Shown here: positions 24,056-30,661 of the stretch, in pieces
How the letters are laid out: each line of letters opens with the position of its first letter
Numbering within the stretch: position 1 is the first letter of the stretch
Assembly (NCBI RefSeq): GCF_015356825.1
Contig: NZ_JAACYW010000106.1
Location: 1 to 33,891 of the forward strand
Length of the DNA stretch: 33,891 nucleotides
From: Catenulispora rubra
Lineage (GTDB): Bacteria; Actinomycetota; Actinomycetes; Streptomycetales; Catenulisporaceae
Direction of reading: 5' to 3'
Translations under genes and position numbers: made by a program
Notes under the pieces: model-generated
The model's database searches: none
Seen by the model: the letters and a program-made list of their open reading frames with translations, nothing else
What the model was told of the DNA's origin: nothing

Positions 24056-25452
24056 GCGACGTGAATCTGAATCCGAATCTGCATCTGATGAAGGCTTTCG
24101 GCGACGCGGTGCGCAGGCATTCGGACCGGCCGGCGATCGTGCACAACGGCGAGTCGCTCAGCTACGCCGATCTCGACGCGCTGGTCCGCGCGAAGACGCG
24201 GGACCTGGGATCCGATCCCGGCGTGGTCGGCGTCCCGGCGACGCATGCGCCGGACACGGTGATCGGCCTGCTCGGCGTGTTCGCGGCCGGCGGCGCGTAC
24301 ATGCCGATCGATCCGTCGTTCCCTGCGGAGCGCGTCGAGGCCATGTACGCCGCGGCGCAGGGCCAGCCGGTGGCCGGTCCGGCGTATGTGCTGTTCACCT
24401 CCGGATCGACCGGCGAGCCGAAGCCGGTGCTGACTCCCGGCGAGGCTTTCGGCGTCACGGCTGCCGCACTGGTCGAGTTGTTCGCACTGACTCCGGACGA
24501 CCGCGTCCTGCAGTTCGCGTCACTCAACTGGGACACCTGCTTCGAGGAGATCCTGCCGACACTCACCGTCGGCGCGGCGCTCGTCTTCGACGACGAGGCG
24601 CACACCGGTTCCTTCCGGCGCTTCCTGCGGATGGTGGACGAGCGGCGAATCAGTGTCCTGGATCTGCCGACCGCGTTCTGGCACGAGCTGGTGCGGCACC
24701 TGGCCGAGGACGACGCTTCGCTGCCGGACTGTCTGCGGCTGGTGGTGATCGGCGGTGAGGCGGCAGCACCGGCGCGGCTGGCCGACTGGCACCGACTGGA
24801 CACCGGCGCGGTCCGGCTGCTCAACACCTACGGCTGCACCGAGACCACGATGATCACGCACGCCGTGGAGCTCGACGCTCCCATGACCGAGCGGGTGCCG
24901 ATCGGCCGGGCGCTGCCCCATGTCAGGGAGCTGATCGAGGACTCCGGCGAACTGCTCATCGGCGGCCCGGCGCTGGCTTCCGGCTACCTCGGCCGGCCCG
25001 AGGCCACCGCCGAACGGTTCATCGAGCGCGCGGACGGCCGCTGGTTCCGCACCGGCGACCGCGTCAGCCGCCGTCCCGACGGCCTGCTCTTCCACGAGGG
25101 CCGCATCGACCACCAGGTCAAGATCCGCGGCGTCCGGGTCGATCCGGGCGAGGTCGAGGCGCACCTGACGCGGCATCCGTCGGTGGCCGCCGCGGCGGTG
25201 ACCGGCGTGACGCTCGCCGGGCGGACCGCCCTGGTCGGCTATGTCGCCGCGCCCGGTCCGGCACCCGATCAAGCGCCCGACCCGGCGCTCGAAGGCGGCG
25301 CCGACCTGCTCGGCTGGCTGCGGCAGCGGGTGCCCGCGCACCTGGTGCCCAGCCGCATCACGTTCGTCCCCGAACTCGTGCACACCGCGAGCGGGAAAGT
25401 CGACCGGGCGGGCACGCACCGGCGCTACGCACCGAAGGAGAACCCGCGATGA
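24052..25452 (+). CDS. Stand-alone NRPS adenylation domain, possible beta-lysine specificity
   Basis: A 466-residue free amino-acid adenylation domain. Core motifs: A3 LFTSGSTGEPK (114-124), A5 NTYGCTETT (258-266), A7 WFRTGDRV, A8 HEGRIDHQVKIRGVRVDPGE, A10 TASGKVDRAG with Lys449. Manual alignment to GrsA gives pocket residues D161, T162, E165, D204, V232, G234, T259, M267, I268 (GrsA 235, 236, 239, 278, 299, 301, 322, 330, 331). Acidic residues at the 239 and 278 positions suggest a side-chain amine, as in beta-lysine-activating domains of viomycin or streptothricin pathways. About 35 residues are missing between A2 and A3. GTG 24052 overlaps the upstream stop (GTGA). No condensation domain is fused. 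Confidence 0.88.
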   Translation: MSDVNLNPNLHLMKAFGDAVRRHSDRPAIVHNGESLSYADLDALVRAKTRDLGSDPGVVGVPATHAPDTVIGLLGVFAAGGAYMPIDPSFPAERVEAMYAAAQGQPVAGPAYVLFTSGSTGEPKPVLTPGEAFGVTAAALVELFALTPDDRVLQFASLNWDTCFEEILPTLTVGAALVFDDEAHTGSFRRFLRMVDERRISVLDLPTAFWHELVRHLAEDDASLPDCLRLVVIGGEAAAPARLADWHRLDTGAVRLLNTYGCTETTMITHAVELDAPMTERVPIGRALPHVRELIEDSGELLIGGPALASGYLGRPEATAERFIERADGRWFRTGDRVSRRPDGLLFHEGRIDHQVKIRGVRVDPGEVEAHLTRHPSVAAAAVTGVTLAGRTALVGYVAAPGPAPDQAPDPALEGGADLLGWLRQRVPAHLVPSRITFVPELVHTASGKVDRAGTHRRYAPKENPR

Positions 25453-25676
25453 CCGTCGACGACACGCTTGAGATCTTCCGGCGAGTGTTGGAGACCCCGG
25501 ACGTGACCCCGGACAGCGACTTCTTCGACCTCGGCGGCGACTCCCTGCTCGGCACCCGCGTGCTGAGCGCGGTGGCCCGCGCCACCGGCGTCGAGCTGAC
25601 CTTCGACGACTTCCTGCTCGCCGCCACCCCCGGCGCCCTGGCCGAGCGCGTCGCCGAGAGCGCGGAGCGGGTATGA
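25449..25676 (+). CDS. Free peptidyl carrier protein
   Basis: A 75-residue discrete PCP/acyl carrier protein. The phosphopantetheine site is Ser32 in FFDLGGDSLLGTRVL; the usual four-helix pattern follows. Its ATG overlaps the adenylation-domain stop (ATGA), so it is almost certainly loaded by that enzyme. Being separate from any condensation or thioesterase domain, it would deliver its aminoacyl group in trans. No phosphopantetheinyl transferase is in the window; it must be supplied from elsewhere. Confidence 0.93.
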   Translation: MTVDDTLEIFRRVLETPDVTPDSDFFDLGGDSLLGTRVLSAVARATGVELTFDDFLLAATPGALAERVAESAERV

Positions 25677-27061
25677 GGGTCCTGATCATCGGTGCCGGGC
25701 TGGCGGGGCTGTCCGCCGCCCGCCGCTTGGCCGACGCCGGAGCCGGGGTCGAGGTCACGGTGCTGGAGGCTCGCGACCGGGTCGGCGGACGCACGCGCGG
25801 CATCGAGGTCGCGCCGGGCGCGTGGGTCGATGCCGGCGCGGCGTATCTCGGCGACCGGCATACCGAGCTGAACGCGTTGCTCGCCGCGCTGGATCTGAAG
25901 ACCTGTCCCACCGGGATGGTCGGGGACAGCCGGTTCGAACTCGGCACCGCACAAAACAGTGCTGCCGAGAACAATGCTGCCGAAAGCCGTGCTGCCGAAA
26001 CTCGGCCGGGCCGCTTCCCGCCGTTGAACGCGGTAGCACTCGGCGAGCTCTTCGACTTACTCGCCGATCTGACCACGTTGGTGCGCCCCGAGGCACCCTG
26101 GCTCACCCCGGGCGCCGCCGAACTCGACAAGACCACCGTCGCGCAGTGGGTCGACAGCAACCTGCGACACCCGGATGCCCGGCGCTTCTTCCCGCTCTTC
26201 CTCGGCGAGATGATGGCCGCCGACCCCGCCGATATCAGTGTCCTGCACATGGCCTTCTACCTCCGCTCCGGCGGCGGTCTCCGCTATCTCAACGCCTTCG
26301 AGGGCGGCGCCCAGCAGGACCGCGTGGACGGCGGCGCGCACCAGCTCTGCGAGCGTCTTGCCGTCGGCCTCGATGTCCGGTTCGGCGAAGTCGTCCGCAG
26401 GATCCACGCCACCGACACCGGCGTCACCGTCTGGACTGACACCGCCGAACACCACGCCGACGCCGTCATCGTCGCCGTCCCGCCGGTCCTCGCCGACGCG
26501 ATCGACGTCGACCCAACGCTGCCCGTCCCGCGTGCCACCTCGCACACGGCGCCGGGTTGCGCGGTGAAGGTGCACCTCGTCTACCCGGCACCGGTCTGGC
26601 GCGAGCACGGCCTGTCCGGCTGGTCGGTCAACGTGAGCGGCCCGCTGCTGTCCACCGTCGACGACTCGCCGAGCGGCGGCACCGTCGGCGTCCTGACCGG
26701 CTTCGTCACCGGCGCCGAAGCGCACCGCTATGCCGCGCTTCCGCCCTCCGAGCAGCGTGCGTCGGCAGTCGCGCAAGCCGCGCGCCTGTTCCCGTTCCTG
26801 TCCGAACCCATCAGCTTCCACCTCACCGATTGGGTCAACGAGCCGTACAGCCGCGGCTGCTACGCCGCCTTGTTCGGCCCCGGCGACTGGATGTCCCTCG
26901 GTCCCAGCCTCAGCGGCCCGCATGGCCGCATCCACTGGGCCGGCACCGAAACGAGCACCGAGTTCTTCGGCCTGATGGAGGGCGCGATCCGCTCCGGCCA
27001 TCGGGCTGCCACCGAAATCCTTTCCTTCACACCGGAAACGCCCTCCAGGAGGTCGCGATGA
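25673..27061 (+). CDS. FAD-dependent amine oxidase-like enzyme
   Basis: A 462-residue flavin monoamine oxidase-family protein. FAD binding is shown by VLIIGAGLAGLSAARRLADA and VLEARDRVGGRTRG at the N-terminus, GGAHQLCERLA in the middle and the C-terminal HWAGTETSTEFFGLMEGAIR. It would oxidise an amine to an imine, or desaturate an amino acid, with release of peroxide. ATG 25673 overlaps the carrier-protein stop (ATGA). Leu129 is encoded by TTA (26057-26059), a rare codon linked to bldA control. A three-copy 15-bp repeat (AAExx) sits at residues 95-109. Possible jobs are side-chain amine oxidation of lysine or beta-lysine, or tailoring of the final product. Confidence 0.9.
   Translation: MRVLIIGAGLAGLSAARRLADAGAGVEVTVLEARDRVGGRTRGIEVAPGAWVDAGAAYLGDRHTELNALLAALDLKTCPTGMVGDSRFELGTAQNSAAENNAAESRAAETRPGRFPPLNAVALGELFDLLADLTTLVRPEAPWLTPGAAELDKTTVAQWVDSNLRHPDARRFFPLFLGEMMAADPADISVLHMAFYLRSGGGLRYLNAFEGGAQQDRVDGGAHQLCERLAVGLDVRFGEVVRRIHATDTGVTVWTDTAEHHADAVIVAVPPVLADAIDVDPTLPVPRATSHTAPGCAVKVHLVYPAPVWREHGLSGWSVNVSGPLLSTVDDSPSGGTVGVLTGFVTGAEAHRYAALPPSEQRASAVAQAARLFPFLSEPISFHLTDWVNEPYSRGCYAALFGPGDWMSLGPSLSGPHGRIHWAGTETSTEFFGLMEGAIRSGHRAATEILSFTPETPSRRSR
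25955..25999 (+). repeat. 15-bp in-frame tandem repeat in the oxidase gene
   Basis: Three units (25955-25969, 25970-25984, 25985-25999) share GCTGCCGA and give Ala-Ala-Glu-rich residues. It is a probable slippage insertion in a surface loop. Confidence 0.8.
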
Positions 27062-28809
27062 GCGACGAAAACACCGCCGCAGCGCCGAGCCAGAGCTCCC
27101 GCCCCAGCCCCATCGCCCCGATGGCGGTTCGCGAGAAGTTCATGACCGAGCCCGATCTGGGCGCCGGCAACTTCCTGGACCACGCCCTGGCGGCGAACCC
27201 GAACCGCGACGTGCCGTTCGCGTTCAGCCACAGCACCGACCACCGTGGCCGGGTGGTCCTGCGCGGCCACAGCCTCACCGATCTGGCGGCGCTGCGCGAC
27301 CGCTATGCCAAGTGGTACAACGCCAACGGCGTGCGCCCCGGCGACCCGGTCGGCATCGTCGTGCCGGAGGGCCTGGAGCCGATCATCCACTTCCTGGCGC
27401 TGTCCGCGCTCGGCGCGATCCCGGCGATGATCAACGACGCGATGCGCCCGGACATCATGGTCCGCTACCTGGACCACGTCGGCGTCGTCGGCGTCGTGGC
27501 CTTCGACACCACCGGCCTGGCCGCCGCCTACCGCAAGGACCCGCAGCGCCGGCCGGGGTTCCTGGCGCTGGCCGCCGAGGTCCAGGCCTTCGACGCCGGG
27601 CACGCCGCGCTGCCGGATCAGTACCCGTACAAGCACGAGCACGACGATGTCGTGGCCCTGATCCACTCCTCGGGCACCACCGGCACGCCGAAGTCGACGA
27701 TCCTGGCGCACCGCCAGTTCTGGGACGGCAAGCAGCCCCGGATGACCCGCTTCCCCGCCGAGCCCTACGACAAGCTCATGTCGCTGATGCCGCACACCCA
27801 CGCCGGCGGCCTGAGCTACTTCCTCACCGCGACGCTGCTCGGCCTGCCCACCGTCGTGATGGGCAGCTGGACCCGCGAGGGCGTCGAGCCGGTGATGGAG
27901 GCGTTCCAGCCCACGATGATCGCCTCGTTCCCGCGCACGTTCGTCGAGCTGGCCACCGGCGAGCTGCCGGTGAAGGGCGCGGCGAAGGTGCACTCCTGGT
28001 TCAACACCGGTGACAGCGCGCACCACGGCCACATCAGGAGGCTGATCACGCTCGGCGAGCGCCCGGCCGGCCTGATCAAGCCCTGGCTGCTGCCCTCGGA
28101 GGCGGCCGCCCAAGCAGCGCTGCCGGGCTCGCAGTACGTCGACGGCCTCGGGTCCTCCGAGATGGGCATGGCGAACTTCGGCCAGGTCTGGACCCCGGAG
28201 GTGCCGCGCAACGACCGCTGCGTCGGCAAGAAGCTGGAGACCGTGACCCGGGCGGCGGTGCTGGACCAGGACGGCGCGGAGGTCCCGGACGGCACCGTCG
28301 GGCTGCTCGCGATCCAGTCGCCGTCCCTGACCCCGGGCTACTGGAACAACGAGGCTCTGACGAAGTCGTTCATGCTCAACGGGTTCTGGCTCACCGGCGA
28401 CGTCGCCTACAAGGACGCCGACGGCAACTTCTACCACCTGGACCGCACGGTCGACGTCATCGACACCCTGTCAGGGCCCGCATACACCCTGCAGATCGAG
28501 GAGATCCTGCTGGCCGACTGCGACGAGCTGGTCCAGGACTGCTCGGTGTTCGGCGTGCCGGGACCGTCGGGTCGCGGCCAGGTCCCGGCCGCGATGGTCC
28601 GGCTCCAGGCCGGTGCCGCGGACGTGACCGAGGAAACGCTGCTGGAGACCGCGAACAAGGCGCTCGCCGGGGCGGGCCTGACGGAACTCGCCGCGGTGCG
28701 CGTCGCGCGGGACCCGCGGGACTACCCGCTCGGCCCCACCGGCAAGGTGCTCAAGCGGGAGCTACGAACCCGGTTCGCCACCCTGTTCACCGCACAGACT
28801 CCCCGATGA
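27058..28809 (+). CDS. ANL-superfamily acyl/aryl adenylating ligase
   Basis: A 583-residue class I adenylate-forming enzyme (acyl-CoA synthetase/aryl-acid ligase type). Motifs: HSSGTTGTPKSTILAH phosphate loop, LMPHTHAGGLSYFL, DGLGSSEMG (A5-like), WLTGDVAYKDADGNFYHLDR (A7-A8) and the C-terminal lysine in LGPTGKVLKRELR. The first 60 residues form an extra N-terminal extension. AGGAGG lies 7 nt before ATG 27058, which overlaps the oxidase stop (ATGA). It probably activates a second carboxylic acid, as adenylate or CoA ester; the PaaI-type thioesterase nearby would fit an acyl-CoA step. Substrate unknown. Confidence 0.88.
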   Translation: MSDENTAAAPSQSSRPSPIAPMAVREKFMTEPDLGAGNFLDHALAANPNRDVPFAFSHSTDHRGRVVLRGHSLTDLAALRDRYAKWYNANGVRPGDPVGIVVPEGLEPIIHFLALSALGAIPAMINDAMRPDIMVRYLDHVGVVGVVAFDTTGLAAAYRKDPQRRPGFLALAAEVQAFDAGHAALPDQYPYKHEHDDVVALIHSSGTTGTPKSTILAHRQFWDGKQPRMTRFPAEPYDKLMSLMPHTHAGGLSYFLTATLLGLPTVVMGSWTREGVEPVMEAFQPTMIASFPRTFVELATGELPVKGAAKVHSWFNTGDSAHHGHIRRLITLGERPAGLIKPWLLPSEAAAQAALPGSQYVDGLGSSEMGMANFGQVWTPEVPRNDRCVGKKLETVTRAAVLDQDGAEVPDGTVGLLAIQSPSLTPGYWNNEALTKSFMLNGFWLTGDVAYKDADGNFYHLDRTVDVIDTLSGPAYTLQIEEILLADCDELVQDCSVFGVPGPSGRGQVPAAMVRLQAGAADVTEETLLETANKALAGAGLTELAAVRVARDPRDYPLGPTGKVLKRELRTRFATLFTAQTPR

Positions 28810-30209
28810 ACGCAGACCCCGTGGTGGCCGTCGAATCCGGCGACCAGGGCTACCGCTACGTCCGGTCGGCGTTAGCCGAACCGGACTGGCGGCGGCTCCC
28901 CGGCTGGCGCGAGGTGACCGAGGCCGAGTGGCGCAGCGCCACGTGGCAGCGGACGCACAGTGTCAAGAACGCCGGGCAGCTGCGCGCCGTCCTCGGCGAT
29001 CTGCTGACCGACCGGTTCTACGCCGACCTCGCCGCCGACCAGACCCGGTACGCCACGATGGCGATGCTGATCCCGCCGCAGATGCTGAACACGATGGTCC
29101 CGGGCGCGCCGCCGGACGACGAGTCCTTCCTCGCCGACCCGGTCCGCCGCTACCTGCTGCCGGTGGCCTCGGACCGGGAACCGGACTGGCCGAGCCACCC
29201 GCACGCCGAGCGCGACTCGCTGCACGAGGCGGACATGTGGGTGGTGGAGGGCCTGACCCGCCGCTATCCGACCAAGGCGCTGGCCGAGCTGGTGTCCACG
29301 TGTCCGCAGTACTGCGGGCACTGCACCCGCATGGACCTGGTCGGCACGTCCACGCCACAGGTGGCGAAGACCCGGCTGGCGCTGCGGTCGGCGGACCGCC
29401 AGGAGGCGATGCTGGACTACCTCAAGCGCACGCCGAGCGTGCGGGACGTGGTGGTCTCCGGCGGCGACGTCGCGAACGTGCCCTGGCCCCGGCTGGAGTC
29501 GTTCCTGTTCCGGCTGCTGGAGGTGGAGTCGGTCCGCGACATCCGGCTGGCCACCAAGGCGGTGGTCGGCCTGCCGCAGCACTGGCTCCAGCCGGAGGTG
29601 CTGGCCGGCGTGGCGCGGGTGGCCGGCGTGGCGGCCGCGCGGTCGGTCAACCTCGCCGTGCACACCCACGCCAACCACGCGGCGTCGGTGACGCCGCTGG
29701 TGGCCGCGGCGGCGCGGGCCCTGCTCGACGCCGGGGTGCGGGACGTGCGCAATCAGGGGGTCCTGATGCGCGGGGTGAACGCGACCGGGACGGAGCTGCT
29801 GGATCTGTGCTTCGCGTTGCAGGACGAGGCGAACATCCTGCCGTACTACTTCTACATGTGCGACATGATCCCCAACGCGGAGCACTGGCGGGTCTCGGTG
29901 GCCTGCGCCCAGGAGCTTCAGGACTCGATCATGGGCTGGCTGCCCGGGTACGCCACGCCGAGGATCGTGTGCGACGTGCCGTTCGTCGGCAAGCGCTGGG
30001 TGCACATGGTCGGCGAGTACGACCGGGAGCTCGGCGTGTCGCGGTGGGACAAGAAGTACCGGATCGACGACGACGCCGCTGAGCGAGGCGGTGTCTACTA
30101 CGACCCGATCCACTCGCTCCCGGAAGCCGGCCGACGCTGGTGGTCGGAACGCTATCGCTCCGGCACCGACTCCGACTCCGACTCCGACTCCAACTCGGGC
30201 ACCGGCTGA
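28806..30209 (+). CDS. kamA: KamA-type radical-SAM lysine 2,3-aminomutase
   Basis: A 467-residue radical SAM, PLP-dependent aminomutase, expected to convert L-lysine to beta-lysine. The iron-sulfur motif is Cys166-x3-Cys170-x2-Cys173 (CPQYCGHC). Asp353 (YMCDMIPN) and Asp390 (IVCDVP) stand 37 residues apart, as do Asp293 and Asp330, which bind the lysine epsilon-amino group in the Clostridium enzyme; the PLP lysine is Lys396 (VGKRW). A glutamate or arginine aminomutase is less likely because these aspartates are kept. ATG 28806 overlaps the ANL stop (ATGA). Leu23 is a TTA codon (28872-28874). The tail is a (SD)n repeat that overlaps the convergent thioesterase gene. Confidence 0.88.
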   Translation: MNADPVVAVESGDQGYRYVRSALAEPDWRRLPGWREVTEAEWRSATWQRTHSVKNAGQLRAVLGDLLTDRFYADLAADQTRYATMAMLIPPQMLNTMVPGAPPDDESFLADPVRRYLLPVASDREPDWPSHPHAERDSLHEADMWVVEGLTRRYPTKALAELVSTCPQYCGHCTRMDLVGTSTPQVAKTRLALRSADRQEAMLDYLKRTPSVRDVVVSGGDVANVPWPRLESFLFRLLEVESVRDIRLATKAVVGLPQHWLQPEVLAGVARVAGVAAARSVNLAVHTHANHAASVTPLVAAAARALLDAGVRDVRNQGVLMRGVNATGTELLDLCFALQDEANILPYYFYMCDMIPNAEHWRVSVACAQELQDSIMGWLPGYATPRIVCDVPFVGKRWVHMVGEYDRELGVSRWDKKYRIDDDAAERGGVYYDPIHSLPEAGRRWWSERYRSGTDSDSDSDSNSGTG

Positions 30210-30661
30210 GCGGCGAACGGGTTTCCGCTCAGCGTGACGCTGTGGCCGCGGAACTCCGCGACCACGGCGCCGTCGTCCCGCCGGGTGACGGTCACGTCGT
30301 ACAGCCCGGTGCGGCCCTGCCGGGCCCGCTCGACGGCCTCGGCGGCCAGCAGATCGCCGGGCCGGACCGGCTGCAGGAAGGTCACCTGCGCGGTCTGCGC
30401 GACGGTGACCGGGCCGTAGGAGTTGCACGCGTAAGCGAACGCCGAGTCGGCAAGGAGGAACACGTAGCCGCCGTGCCCGATGCCGTGACAGTTCACCATG
30501 TCGCCGGCGACCTGCATAGTGAGCACGGCCCGGCCCGGTTCGACCTCTTCCAATGCGATGCCGAGCGCTTTGCAGGTCAGGTCCTTGGCGTGCATCGCCT
30601 CGGCGTGCGCGAGTACCACGTCGTCTCCTGTCGGGTGTCGCTGAGCAGTCTGAACACTCAT
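30152..30661 (-). CDS. PaaI-type hotdog thioesterase
   Basis: A 169-residue thioesterase of the PaaI/hotdog family, which hydrolyses acyl-CoA thioesters. The signature is CHGIGHGGYVFLLADSAFAY, with the AHAEAMHAKDLTCKALGIAL start typical of PaaI (hydroxyphenylacetyl-CoA) proteins. Its ATG overlaps the SARP stop (ATGA), so it is translationally coupled to the regulator. The C-terminus (ELESESESESVPER) is the antisense reading of the aminomutase repeat; the two genes overlap tail to tail by 58 bp. Likely roles are editing of misprimed thioesters or release of an acyl-CoA intermediate. Confidence 0.88.
   Translation of the reverse strand: MSVQTAQRHPTGDDVVLAHAEAMHAKDLTCKALGIALEEVEPGRAVLTMQVAGDMVNCHGIGHGGYVFLLADSAFAYACNSYGPVTVAQTAQVTFLQPVRPGDLLAAEAVERARQGRTGLYDVTVTRRDDGAVVAEFRGHSVTLSGNPFAAQPVPELESESESESVPER
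30168..30196. repeat. 6-bp repeat coding on both strands
   Basis: GACTCC is repeated about four times. On the plus strand it gives Ser-Asp repeats at the end of the aminomutase; on the minus strand it gives Glu-Ser repeats at the end of the thioesterase. Confidence 0.85.

Noticed and set aside
26557..27057. An upstream extension of the ANL ligase frame
   Set aside because: It is out of frame with the amine oxidase, whose FAD motif near its C-terminus lies there. The AGGAGG site and ATGA overlap fix the ligase start at 27058.
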